From JBBDIX01 sp050486225 (lineage in GTDB: Bacteria > Actinomycetota > Nitriliruptoria > Nitriliruptorales > Nitriliruptoraceae), in assembly GCA_050486225.1 (NCBI GenBank), contig JBJHCV010000002.1:186001-250000 (forward strand): 64,000 bases of DNA, in the 5' to 3' direction. The position numbers and the translations under genes were made by a program. Every line of letters begins with the position of its first letter. Within the stretch, counting starts at the first letter, position 1. Positions 8,428-19,042 of the stretch are shown here, in pieces. The notes under the pieces were generated by a model. The model did not search any database, was not told the DNA's origin, and was given only the letters and a program-made list of their open reading frames with translations.

Positions 8428-9720
8428 ATGAGCGATCGCACAGACAGCCTCACGATCAAGGACAACCGCACCGGCCAGACCTACGAGGTGCCGATCGCGA
8501 ACGGGGCCATCCGGGCGATGGACCTGCGGCAGATCCGGGTGTCCGAGGACGACTTCGGGCTGCTGAGCTACGACCCCGGATTCAAGAACACCGCGAACTG
8601 CCACTCGACGATCACCTACATCGACGGTGACGTCGGGATCCTGCGCTATCGCGGCTACCCGATCGAGCAGCTGGCCGAGCACTCGACGTTCCTCGAGGTC
8701 GCCTACCTGCTGATCAACGGCGAACTGCCGACCGCAGACGAACATGCGCAGTGGGAACACGACATCACCCACCACACGTTCATCCACGAGAACATCAAGA
8801 AGTTCGTCGACGGCTTCCACCACGACGCGCACCCCATGGGGATGCTCGTGTCGACGGTGGGTGCGTTGTCGACCTTCTACCCCGAGGCCAAGAACATCTC
8901 CGACTCGGACGTGCGGCGCCTGCAGATGATCCGCCTCATCGCGAAGTTCCCGACGATCGCCGCGTTCGCCTACCGGCACTCCATCGGCATGCGCTACTCG
9001 TACCCGGACAACGACCTGTCGTTCCCCGGAAACTTCCTCAACATGATGTGGAAGACGACCGAGCTCAAGTACACGCCGAACCCGGTGCTCGAGCGGGCAC
9101 TCGACGTCCTGCTCATCCTCCACGCCGACCACGAGCAGAACTGCTCGACGACCACGATGCGGACCATCGGGTCGTCCGACGCCGACCCCTACTCCGCGGC
9201 AGCGGGCGCGACGGCAGCCCTGTACGGACCCAAGCACGGCGGGGCGAACGAGGCCGTGCTTCGCATGCTCGAGGAGATCGGGTCGGTCGACCGGGTGCCC
9301 GAGTACGTGCAGAAGGTCAAGGACGGCGAGTTCCGTCTCATGGGGTTCGGCCACCGCGTCTACAAGAACTACGACCCGCGGGCCAAGGTCATCCGCGAAC
9401 TCGCCCACGAGGTGTTCGAGGTCACGGGCCGAAACCCGCTGCTCGACATCGCCATGGAACTCGAACGCATCGCGCTCGAGGACGACTACTTCGTCAGTCG
9501 CAGGCTCTACCCGAACGTGGACTTCTACTCGGGGATCATCTACCAGGCGATGGGACTGCCGACGTCGATGTTCACGTCGCTGTTCGCGATGGGCCGGATC
9601 CCCGGGTGGCTCGCGCACTGGGAGGAGAACCTGCTCGACGAGGAGCAGGCGATCGTGCGTCCCCGCCAACTCTACGTCGGCGAGGACGAGCGCGACTGGG
9701 TTCCCGTCGAGAAGCGCTGA
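8428..9720 (+). CDS. gltA: Citrate synthase
   Basis: Condenses acetyl-CoA and oxaloacetate into citrate, the entry step of the TCA cycle. The 430-residue protein is the large bacterial (hexameric-type) form with an N-terminal beta-domain. Catalytic positions are in GPKHGGANEAVLRML (His), GFGHRVYKNYDPRA (His) and YPNVDFYSGIIYQAMG (Asp). GGGAG precedes ATG 8428 by about 11 nt; a TAGCGT hexamer near 8381 is a possible -10. It is convergent with the malic enzyme gene. Confidence 0.97.
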   Translation: MSDRTDSLTIKDNRTGQTYEVPIANGAIRAMDLRQIRVSEDDFGLLSYDPGFKNTANCHSTITYIDGDVGILRYRGYPIEQLAEHSTFLEVAYLLINGELPTADEHAQWEHDITHHTFIHENIKKFVDGFHHDAHPMGMLVSTVGALSTFYPEAKNISDSDVRRLQMIRLIAKFPTIAAFAYRHSIGMRYSYPDNDLSFPGNFLNMMWKTTELKYTPNPVLERALDVLLILHADHEQNCSTTTMRTIGSSDADPYSAAAGATAALYGPKHGGANEAVLRMLEEIGSVDRVPEYVQKVKDGEFRLMGFGHRVYKNYDPRAKVIRELAHEVFEVTGRNPLLDIAMELERIALEDDYFVSRRLYPNVDFYSGIIYQAMGLPTSMFTSLFAMGRIPGWLAHWEENLLDEEQAIVRPRQLYVGEDERDWVPVEKR

Positions 9721-9732
9721 ACGCCGCCGGGG

Positions 9733-9754
9733 GCCGAGCAGCCACCAGCTCGGC
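9733..9754. terminator. Hairpin between gltA and the malic enzyme gene
   Basis: GCCGAGC (9733-9739) pairs with GCTCGGC (9748-9754) across an 8-base loop, in the 34-bp gap between two convergent genes. It could serve both directions. Confidence 0.5.
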
Positions 9755-11146
<1,392 letters not shown>

Positions 11147-11209
11147 GAGCCACTCTCCCTGTTGCCGACGACGGTCCCTGCACTTCCCGTGAACCCTAGC
11201 GCGGTGGGC

Positions 11210-13252
11210 TCACGCGTTCGCAGGCAGCAGTCTGCGGCCGAGGAGCCGTTGGGACACCCCCCGCTCGTCGAGCAGGGGACAGATGCCACCGGTGTGGAAC
11301 GGCCACCCGGCGCCGAGGAGCAGGGCCGTGTCGATGTCCCGCGGGTCGTCGACGACCTGTTCGTCGAGCATGCGACCGATCTCGTCGGCGATCGCGTCGA
11401 GCGCCACCTGCTGCACCTGCTCGGCTGGCCACGGGGTCGCGCTCTCGTCGACGACGAGCCCCTCACGAAGCGACGCGTGGACCTCACCGCCGCTGAGCCA
11501 GTCGTAGACGCCCGGCAGCCCGCTGGTCCCGAGGGCCTCGAGGTTGGCGTCGACGGCGAATCGCTCCCCGAACGCGACCTCCAGCGAACGTGCGACGCGG
11601 TGGACGACCTCGAGGCCGACCAGACCGAACAGCTCGAACGGCCCCATGGGCATGCCGAGGGCCTTCACGGCGGTGTCGATGTCCCGGTGGGTGGTCCCGG
11701 AGCGGAGCGCGGCCGCGGCCGCCTCGTGGAATCTGATGAGCAGACGGTTGACGACGAATCCGGTGGCGTCCGCGCACGCGACCGCCGACTTCCCGAGACG
11801 ACGCGCGACGTCGAAGGCCGTGGCGACCGCCTCGTCGGAACTGGTCGGGTGGCGGACCACCTCGACCAGCGGCAGCACGGCCACCGGGTTGAAGAAGTGC
11901 AGACCGACGAGTCGTGACGGGCCCCTCATCGACGCCGCCATCGCACCCACCGACAGGGAGGAGGTGTTGGTGGCGATCACACATCGGTCGTCGACGACGT
12001 CCTCGAGGCGGCCGAGGATCGCGCGCTTGACGTCGAGGTCCTCCGACACGGCCTCCATGGCCCAGTCCGCGCCTGCGGCGTCCGCCATGGACGTGGTGGT
12101 GGTCAGCAGCCCCTTGAGGAAACGGGCCCGCCCGTCGGACAGCCGCCCCCGGACGACCTGGCGGTCGAGCTGCTCGTCGACGTGCCGGCGGCACTCGGTC
12201 AGCACTTCCTCGTCGAGGTCGACCATCACCACCGGCACCTCGAGCCGCTGCAGGTGCACGGCACCCAGCTGGGCGCCCATCAGGCCAGCGCCGACGATGG
12301 CGACGCACGACACGTCGCGACCCCCGACGTCGGGGCGTGCCACCTGCTTCTTCACACGGCTGTTCACCAGGTCGAACGCGTACACCGAGGCCTGGGCCTG
12401 TCGCGCGGGCAGCAGGTCGGCCAGCGCGTCCTGTTCGCGCTGGCGCCCGTCGGCCAGGTCTCCCCCGCGGGCCGCGAACTCGATCAGGTCGAGGGCGACG
12501 TACGGGGCGTCGGTGGACCCATGGGTGCGCTCGTCGGCGGCCTCGCGTCCCCGGGCGAGCGCGTCCTCGAGTCCGTCGGCGGTGTCCACGTCGCGAGCGA
12601 TCACCTCCTCGCCGGCGACGATGCGCTCGAGCAGCGCCACCGAGTCGTCGAGGAATCCCGCCGCGTCGTACATCCGGTCCGCGAGGCCGCGCTCCAGGAC
12701 CTCGGCGGGTCGCATGACCCGGTTGTTGTCGAGCGCGCGTTCGACGATCACCTCGACGGCACGGCTCGCGCCGACGACACGCGGCGCGAGCTGGGTGCCA
12801 CCCCACGCGGGGAAGATCGACAGGAACACCTCGGGAAACGCGATCGCCCGTGCTCCGGTCGACACCGTGCGCACGTCACAGTGCAGGGCCAGCTCCAGCC
12901 CCCCGCCCATGCACACGCCGTTGACCGCTGCAAGGGTGGGCACCGGCAGTGCCGAGAGTCGGGAGAACACCTCGTGTCCCCGGCGGCCGGCGGCTCGGGC
13001 CCGCTCGGCGTCCATGCCCACGAACATCTTCAGGTCCGCGCCTGCGGCGAAGAACCACGGTTTGCCCGTGACCACCACTCCCGCCAGTCCGGGTTCGGCC
13101 TCCAACCGCTCGAGCGCCCGGTCCAGCGAGTCGAGCGAGGTCGCGGAGAACACGGTCGGCCGTCGGTGGCCCTCGCCGTCGTCGATCGTGAGCAGCGCGA
13201 TGCGGCCGACCGGTCGATCGGCGAACGTCGTGCGGAACTCGGTCTCGGCCAT
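11210..13252 (-). CDS. fadB: FadB-type enoyl-CoA hydratase/3-hydroxyacyl-CoA dehydrogenase
   Basis: Bifunctional beta-oxidation enzyme of 680 residues. The N-terminal crotonase domain (about 1-290) includes VNGVCMGGGLELALHCD, which forms the oxyanion hole. The NAD-binding 3-hydroxyacyl-CoA dehydrogenase domain starts VAIVGAGLMGAQ at about residue 316, with LVGLHFFNPV and DATGFVVNRLL (His/Asn dehydrogenase motifs), and a C-terminal HCDH domain follows. GGGAG lies 5 nt before ATG 13252. It begins 22 nt after the thiolase stop, so the two genes form the classical trifunctional pair. Confidence 0.93.
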   Translation of the reverse strand: MAETEFRTTFADRPVGRIALLTIDDGEGHRRPTVFSATSLDSLDRALERLEAEPGLAGVVVTGKPWFFAAGADLKMFVGMDAERARAAGRRGHEVFSRLSALPVPTLAAVNGVCMGGGLELALHCDVRTVSTGARAIAFPEVFLSIFPAWGGTQLAPRVVGASRAVEVIVERALDNNRVMRPAEVLERGLADRMYDAAGFLDDSVALLERIVAGEEVIARDVDTADGLEDALARGREAADERTHGSTDAPYVALDLIEFAARGGDLADGRQREQDALADLLPARQAQASVYAFDLVNSRVKKQVARPDVGGRDVSCVAIVGAGLMGAQLGAVHLQRLEVPVVMVDLDEEVLTECRRHVDEQLDRQVVRGRLSDGRARFLKGLLTTTTSMADAAGADWAMEAVSEDLDVKRAILGRLEDVVDDRCVIATNTSSLSVGAMAASMRGPSRLVGLHFFNPVAVLPLVEVVRHPTSSDEAVATAFDVARRLGKSAVACADATGFVVNRLLIRFHEAAAAALRSGTTHRDIDTAVKALGMPMGPFELFGLVGLEVVHRVARSLEVAFGERFAVDANLEALGTSGLPGVYDWLSGGEVHASLREGLVVDESATPWPAEQVQQVALDAIADEIGRMLDEQVVDDPRDIDTALLLGAGWPFHTGGICPLLDERGVSQRLLGRRLLPANA

Positions 13253-13274
13253 CGGGCTCCCTGTCCCTCCGTCG

Positions 13275-14447
13275 TCAGCAGCGCTCCCACAGCACGGACG
13301 CCCCCATGCCCAGCCCGACACACATGGTCGTGAGCCCCAGGGTCGCCTCCGGGTTGCGTCGCAGGTGGGCCGCGAGCTGCATGGTCAGCCGTGCACCCGA
13401 GAACGCCAGCGGGTGACCCAGGGCGATGGCTCCCCCGTACGGGTTGACGTGCGGGGCGTCGGCGGGCAGCCCGAAGTGGTCCAGGAACGCGAGGCACTGC
13501 ACCGCGAACGCCTCGTTGATCTCGATCACGTCGAGGTCGTCGATGGTCATCCCGTTGCGTGCCAGGAGTCGCTCGGTGGCCGGGATGGGTCCGGTGCCCA
13601 TGAGTTCGGGTCGCACACCGACGAACGCGAAGTCGACCATCCGCATGACCGGGTCGAGGTCGAACTCCTCGACGGCCGCACTCGACGCGAGCAGCACCGC
13701 GCCTGCCCCGTCGTTGAGACCGGCGGCGTTGCCGGCAGTGACCCGACCGGCGACACGGAACGGGGTCGGCAGGGAGGCGAGCGCGGCGAGATCGGTGTCG
13801 GGTCGAGGATGTTCGTCACGGTCGACGAGCCTCCATCCGTCCGGCGACCACACGGTCGTCGGGACGACGTGGTCACCGAACACCCCCGCCTCGAACGCAT
13901 CCCGGGTGCGCCGTTGCGACTGCAGGGCCCAGGCGTCGCACCGTTGCCGGGTGATCGCCGGCAGTTCGTCGTGCAGGTTCTCCGCCGTGGCGCCCATCAC
14001 GAGGGCCGACTCGTCGACGAGCCGGTCACCGACGAAGCGTGGGTTCGGGTCCACCTCGGCGGCCATCGGGTGGTGACCCATGTGCTCCACACCACCCGCC
14101 AGCACGAGATCCTGGGCACCGACCCGAATGGCGTTGCCGCCGTTCACGATCGCGGTCAGCGCCCCAGCACACATCCGGTCGACGGCCTGGCCCGGCACAC
14201 CGTGTCCCAGACCAGCGAGGATGGCGAGCGACCGGCCGAGCGTCAGGCCCTGGTCTCCGACCTGGGCGGTCGCCGCCCACACCACGTCGTCGATCCGGTC
14301 GCCCGGCACCGACGGGTTGCGTTCGAGCAGGGCCCGGATCGCACGCACCGACAGGTCGTCCGCCCGCGTGTTGGCGTGGTATCCATCCTCACGGGCACGC
14401 CCGATGGGGACCCGGACGCCGTCCACCCAGTACGCGTCGCCGACCAT
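13275..14447 (-). CDS. fadA: Acetyl-CoA acyltransferase (thiolase)
   Basis: Thiolytic cleavage of 3-ketoacyl-CoA, the last beta-oxidation step. The 390 residues carry the nucleophilic cysteine in VDRMCAGALTAI, the NEAFAVQ motif, the active-site GGAIALGHPLAFSGAR (His), and the second cysteine in TMCVGLGMG. GGGGAGGG precedes ATG 14447. It is the first gene of a two-gene operon with fadB 22 nt downstream, and probably the beta-subunit of a complex with it. Confidence 0.94.
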   Translation of the reverse strand: MVGDAYWVDGVRVPIGRAREDGYHANTRADDLSVRAIRALLERNPSVPGDRIDDVVWAATAQVGDQGLTLGRSLAILAGLGHGVPGQAVDRMCAGALTAIVNGGNAIRVGAQDLVLAGGVEHMGHHPMAAEVDPNPRFVGDRLVDESALVMGATAENLHDELPAITRQRCDAWALQSQRRTRDAFEAGVFGDHVVPTTVWSPDGWRLVDRDEHPRPDTDLAALASLPTPFRVAGRVTAGNAAGLNDGAGAVLLASSAAVEEFDLDPVMRMVDFAFVGVRPELMGTGPIPATERLLARNGMTIDDLDVIEINEAFAVQCLAFLDHFGLPADAPHVNPYGGAIALGHPLAFSGARLTMQLAAHLRRNPEATLGLTTMCVGLGMGASVLWERC

Positions 14448-14509
14448 CGCACCCTCCCCACCAGCGTGGCACGACCATACCTGCCCGCCGATGGTTCTGG
14501 AACGACCGC

Positions 14510-16525
14510 TCAAAGTTCGGCGGCGGCCTCCGCCTGTTCGAGGGCCGTCCCGGCGCGCTCCCACGCGTCGAACAGCGCACTTGCGCGGTCCTTGGCGGCC
14601 CCGTGATCCTCGACGAGTCGCCGCGCGGCGTCCCGGTCCCCGTACACGTCCGGGTCGGCGAGACGACGGGTCAGTTCCGCGACCTGCTCCTCGGCCTCGG
14701 TCAGGGACCGTTCGATCGCTCGGAGTTCGGCGCGCAGATCCTTCGTCGCACGGTGCCGGGCATTGCGCGCCTCGGCCTCACGACGCCGGTCTCGCACCGG
14801 TGCCGCGCCGGGCCGTCCTGCAGGTGACGACGCGGGCGGAGACGCAGACGAAGACCCGGGCGACCGGGCCGGCGCCGTGGACGCCTCACGCCGTTCGACC
14901 AGTTCCTCCCAGGTGCCGTCGAACGCGCGCACGGCACCGTCGGACACCTCGACGACCATGTCGGCCGCCGAACGGATGACGTGCCGGTCATGGGTGATCA
15001 GCAGGACGGTGCCCGGATACGCACGGATCGCGTCCTCGAGCACGTCGCGTGACGCCAGGTCGAGATGGTTCGTCGGCTCGTCGAGCAGCAGGAGTCCCAC
15101 CGGCGTCGCCATCGACTTCGCCAGTCCCAACCGCGTGCGCTCCCCACCGGACAGTTCGGACACACGCCGGTCCGCGAGGTCACCCGGGAACCCGAACGCA
15201 CCCAGCATCGACCGGTGGTTGGCCTGCCGGTGGACATCGGTGAGTGCCGTGCGGAACTCCTCGAGAACGGTGCGTTCCCCGTCCATGACGTCGGCCTGGT
15301 GCTGGTCGACGACCGCGACCTCGACGTTCTGACCGATGGTGACCGTGCCCTGCATCGGCGCGATCTCCCCGGACAGGAGCCGCAACAGCGTCGACTTGCC
15401 CGCACCATTGGGGCCGAGAAGCGCAACCTTGCGTCCACGTTCCACGACCAGGTCCACCCCGTCGAGCACGACGTGGTCCCCGTACCCGGCCCGGACCTCC
15501 GACAGTTCGACGACCACCCTGGGCAGGCGCGCCGGGGCCGGGAAGGCGAACCGGGCACGCACCTGCCGGTCGTCGGGCACCTCGATGCGCTCCACGCGGT
15601 CCAGCGCCCGGATGCGGGACTGGACCTGGCGCGCCTTGGTCGCCTTGTAGCGGAACCGCTCGATGAATCGTTCGACCTCAGCGACCTGCCGGTCCTGCTG
15701 CGAACGGGCGGCCCGCAACTGCGCGAGGCGTTCCTCCCGCTGGGCGACGAACGACGCGAACCCGCCCTCCTCGGCCGCGAGTGTGCCCGAGCGGACCTCG
15801 TACTCCGTGGTGGTGCCTGCGGCGAGCTCGACGATCGTGTCGGCCACGGCGTCGATGAAGTCCCGGTCGTGGGACACGAACAGCAGCGCACCCGGCAGTT
15901 CGTTCAGGAACCGTTCGAGCCACCGGATCGTCTCGATGTCGAGGTGATTCGTCGGCTCGTCGAGCACGAGCACGTCCGGGCGATCGATCAGCAGGCGTGC
16001 CATCGCGACACGGACGCGCCACCCACCCGACAGCTGCGTGGTCGGCCGGTGCGCGTCGTCGGGCGCGAAGCCCAGACCTGCGAGGATCCGGTGGGCCGCG
16101 GACTCGAGTTCCCACCCTCCCGCCTGCTCGAACTGGTCCTGGACCTGCGCGTACTCCGCCATCAGCTGGGTCTGGTCCGCGTCGGTCGTCCCGCCGTCGG
16201 CCATGCGGGCCTCCAGCGTGCGCATCCGCGCCTCGAGTCCACGCACGTACTGGGCTCCGTCGAGGACGTGTTCGAGGACCGTCGCCGACTCCGCGACGTC
16301 GTCGACGACGTCCTGCGGCAACCAGCCGACGCGCAGGCCGCGCGTGCGGGTGACGGTCCCCTCGTCCGGTTCACGCAGCCCCATGACGACCTCGAGCAGC
16401 GTGGTCTTGCCCGCACCGTTGCCCCCGACGAGCGCGACCCGACGCCCCGGCGTCAGCCGGAGCGAGGCATCGGTGAACAGCGGACGCTGACCAAGCGTGA
16501 CGGCGACCGAGGACAGGCTGAGCAC
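14510..16525 (-). CDS. ABC-F family ATPase (YheS-like linker)
   Basis: A 671-residue soluble twin-ATPase without membrane segments; ABC-F proteins act on the ribosome. Walker A GGNGAGKT and GPNGAGKS, signatures LSGGWR and LSGGER, and two LDEPTNHLD Walker B boxes are all present. The inter-domain linker contains ERFIERFRYKATKARQVQSRI, typical of the YheS/ABCF3 branch. A proline/serine spacer then leads to a C-terminal coiled coil (about 590-671). The GTG start at 16525 has GGGGGA nine bases upstream; the frame extends further but without homology. It is divergent from a second ABC-F gene. Confidence 0.93.
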   Translation of the reverse strand: MLSLSSVAVTLGQRPLFTDASLRLTPGRRVALVGGNGAGKTTLLEVVMGLREPDEGTVTRTRGLRVGWLPQDVVDDVAESATVLEHVLDGAQYVRGLEARMRTLEARMADGGTTDADQTQLMAEYAQVQDQFEQAGGWELESAAHRILAGLGFAPDDAHRPTTQLSGGWRVRVAMARLLIDRPDVLVLDEPTNHLDIETIRWLERFLNELPGALLFVSHDRDFIDAVADTIVELAAGTTTEYEVRSGTLAAEEGGFASFVAQREERLAQLRAARSQQDRQVAEVERFIERFRYKATKARQVQSRIRALDRVERIEVPDDRQVRARFAFPAPARLPRVVVELSEVRAGYGDHVVLDGVDLVVERGRKVALLGPNGAGKSTLLRLLSGEIAPMQGTVTIGQNVEVAVVDQHQADVMDGERTVLEEFRTALTDVHRQANHRSMLGAFGFPGDLADRRVSELSGGERTRLGLAKSMATPVGLLLLDEPTNHLDLASRDVLEDAIRAYPGTVLLITHDRHVIRSAADMVVEVSDGAVRAFDGTWEELVERREASTAPARSPGSSSASPPASSPAGRPGAAPVRDRRREAEARNARHRATKDLRAELRAIERSLTEAEEQVAELTRRLADPDVYGDRDAARRLVEDHGAAKDRASALFDAWERAGTALEQAEAAAEL

Positions 16526-16646
16526 GTGCGTGGTCCCCCGTGGGCGAGGTGGCGATCGATGAGGTGCGCGTCGTGCCGCGGGACGGCGACGGTCACCGCG
16601 ACCCCGCGGGCTGGCGGTGCGGTGCAGAGGGTACTGCCCGTGCCCG

Positions 16647-16652
16647 TAGCAT
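16647..16652 (+). promoter_or_regulatory. Leaderless -10 element for the Uup-like gene
   Basis: TAGCAT ends seven bases before ATG 16660, with no Shine-Dalgarno between. It lies in the 134-bp divergent region between the two ABC-F genes. Confidence 0.5.
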
Positions 16653-16659
16653 CCTCGGC

Positions 16660-18426
16660 ATGCACCTCGTGTCGATCGCCGACCTTCGTGCCGAGGTGGA
16701 CGGCACCGAGCTGTTCGCCTCGGCCTCCTTCGGCCTGCGCACCGGTGACCGGGTCGGCGTGGTCGGTCCGAACGGCGTCGGCAAGTCGACGCTGCTGCGC
16801 ATCCTCGCCGGCGACCGGGACGCCGATGGCGGTTCGGTGGTGTTCCGGGACGGGACACGCGTGGCGTGGCTCGAACAGGAACCGACGTGGCCCGACGCAC
16901 CCGCACTGCAGGTCCTGCTCGAGGGCGCTCCGGAGGCTCGCGAGGACGAGGGCCAACGTCTGCTCGACCGACTGGAGATCGCGCCCGACCGGTCCACCGA
17001 CCAGATGTCGCCGGGTCAGCGTCGGCGAGTGGCGCTCGGCCGGACGCTGCTCGCGCCCGCCGAGGTCCTGCTGCTCGACGAGCCGACGAACCACCTCGAC
17101 GTGGAGATGATCGACTGGCTCGAACAGGAACTGTCCCGGTTCACCGGCGCCCTCGTGATGATCACCCACGACCGCTACCTGCTCGAGCGCGTGACCAACC
17201 GCATGCTCGACCTGCACCGCGTCGACGCGGGGCCGGCCCGGGTGCACTGGCACGAGGGATCGTACGCGAGCCTCCTCGAGGCGAGGATCGAACGGGCTGA
17301 ACGCGAGCAGCGCGACGCACGCCGTGCACGGTCGCGCCTGACCAAGGAGATCGCGTGGTTGCGTCGCCAACCGCGCGCACGGACGTCGAAGCCTCGCTTC
17401 CGGGTCGAACAGGTCGAGCGACTGCGCGACCGCGCGACCCTCGATGCGCCCGCCGCGACGCTCGAACTGGGCACCGGACGACGGAGGCTGGGCAACGACG
17501 TCGTCGAACTGACCGAGGTCCGCGTGCACCGAGGCGACACCCTCGTGCTCGACGGCGTGACCCTGACGATCGGTCCGGGTGAACGCGTGGGCATCGTCGG
17601 ACCCAACGGGGCCGGCAAGTCGACCCTGCTGGAGGTGCTCGCGGGTCGTCGACCGGCCGACTCCGGAACGGTGCGGATCGGTGCGACGGTCGAGGCCGGC
17701 GTGTACACCCAGGACACCGACCTCGGTGACGAGGACCTGTCCGTGCTCGACTCGATCACCGCCATCGGCAGTCACATCCCGCTGGCCGACGGATCGACGC
17801 TGCCTGCGACGAGCCTCGCCGAACGGTTCGGGTTCGAAGGGCGTCTGCTCAACACTCCGGTCGGCCGACTGTCCGGCGGTGAACGACGTCGCCTCGCGCT
17901 GTTGCACCTGCTCGTCACCGCACCGAACGTGCTGCTGCTCGACGAGCCGACGAACGACCTCGACCTGGACACGCTCACCGCCCTCGAGGACCACCTGGAC
18001 GGCTTCTCCGGCACGCTGGTCGTCACCTCCCACGACCGGTTCGTGCTCGACCGACTCACCGACCGGATCCTGGCGGTGGGTGACACCCGCGTCGAACCAT
18101 TCAACGACCTCGAGTCCCACCGGGCCGCACGTCGTGCGCGCACTGGCGCCACCGGCGACGAGTCGGCGAGTGGTGCTCCGTCATCCGTGGGCCAGCCGTC
18201 GAACCGCGAGCGCCAGGACGCGCGGCGGCTGCGACGATCCCTCGAGGCCCGGGTCGAGCAGCTCACGGCCTCCCGCCAGGACATCCACACGCGCATGGCC
18301 GAGGCGGCGGCCGACCATGCCGCACTCACCGCACTGCAGTCCGAACTCGCCCACGTCGACGAACTCCTGGCCACCGCCGAGGAGGAGTGGCTGGCGGCAG
18401 CGGAACTCGAGGAGTCGTTCGGCTGA
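16660..18426 (+). CDS. uup: Uup-like ABC-F ATPase
   Basis: A 588-residue ABC-F protein with Walker A GPNGVGKS and GPNGAGKS, Walker B LDEPTNHLD and LDEPTNDLD, and two signature motifs (the first degenerate, MSPGQRR). The linker TKEIAWLRRQPRARTSKPRFRV is the hallmark of the Uup branch. A C-terminal coiled coil (about 515-588: RRLRRSLEARVEQL onward) corresponds to the Uup nucleic-acid-binding tail. Uup acts in ribosome quality and suppresses precise transposon excision in E. coli. The transcript appears leaderless. Confidence 0.9.
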   Translation: MHLVSIADLRAEVDGTELFASASFGLRTGDRVGVVGPNGVGKSTLLRILAGDRDADGGSVVFRDGTRVAWLEQEPTWPDAPALQVLLEGAPEAREDEGQRLLDRLEIAPDRSTDQMSPGQRRRVALGRTLLAPAEVLLLDEPTNHLDVEMIDWLEQELSRFTGALVMITHDRYLLERVTNRMLDLHRVDAGPARVHWHEGSYASLLEARIERAEREQRDARRARSRLTKEIAWLRRQPRARTSKPRFRVEQVERLRDRATLDAPAATLELGTGRRRLGNDVVELTEVRVHRGDTLVLDGVTLTIGPGERVGIVGPNGAGKSTLLEVLAGRRPADSGTVRIGATVEAGVYTQDTDLGDEDLSVLDSITAIGSHIPLADGSTLPATSLAERFGFEGRLLNTPVGRLSGGERRRLALLHLLVTAPNVLLLDEPTNDLDLDTLTALEDHLDGFSGTLVVTSHDRFVLDRLTDRILAVGDTRVEPFNDLESHRAARRARTGATGDESASGAPSSVGQPSNRERQDARRLRRSLEARVEQLTASRQDIHTRMAEAAADHAALTALQSELAHVDELLATAEEEWLAAAELEESFG

Positions 18427-18444
18427 GTGCCCCGCCCGGCCGCG

Positions 18445-18876
18445 TCAGCCCAGGACGAGTGGCAGCGTCGGGCGCGGAGAGGCCACGCCGACGATCGCCC
18501 CTCGGGCGCGCCCGGCCCTGGCGACCTCGTCGAGGTGCCCGACAAGGCGTGCCGGCTCGTCGAGCGGGGACAGGTCGAGGTCGTCGGCGACGACCAGCAT
18601 GGTCCCTCGACGGCCGAGCGCAGCCTCGATCCACCCCGCGTCGACCTGTTCCCGCGGTGCACGGAGCAGGGTGGCGTCGGACTCGTCCACCATCCGCAGT
18701 TCACCGGCGTCGACCACGAATCCCAGCCGTGCGCCGTGCTCCAGCCGCTGGCCGAGGAAGCGGTCGATCCGGGGCAGTCCTGCGGACGTCACGGCACGAC
18801 CGAGCGGACCCTGCCGGACGGTCTCGTCGAGTGCGACGACCACGAGCGGCTGGTCGGAGAGCACGGTCGTTCGCAC
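18445..18876 (-). CDS. Hypothetical protein, unrecognised
   Basis: A 143-residue soluble protein with alternating hydrophobic strands and helices (PLVVVALDETV at the start, GTMLVVADDLDLSPL near the end) that looks folded, but I cannot place it in a family. GTG 18876 is chosen because GGGGAG lies 5 nt upstream; the frame stays open further and an ATG at 19044 would overlap the start of the divergent exonuclease gene. It converges with the Uup-like gene (18 bp between stops). Confidence 0.55.
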   Translation of the reverse strand: MRTTVLSDQPLVVVALDETVRQGPLGRAVTSAGLPRIDRFLGQRLEHGARLGFVVDAGELRMVDESDATLLRAPREQVDAGWIEAALGRRGTMLVVADDLDLSPLDEPARLVGHLDEVARAGRARGAIVGVASPRPTLPLVLG

Positions 18877-19042
18877 GCCGACTCCCCGAGGCGGTGTCTC
18901 GGACGGGACCGGCGACACGCCCGCTGCGAACTCGTCGAGTCCCTGCCGTCGTTCCACGCCACTCCCGTCCTGCACCCGCGGTGTCGGCTCCCAGCGTACG
19001 TTGCCCGGTGCGGCGCCACGGGCCGCACCACGAGAGGCACCC

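Noticed and set aside
11544..14606. 1020-codon open frame on the plus strand
   Set aside because: It lies antisense to fadB and fadA, whose frames contain all catalytic motifs.
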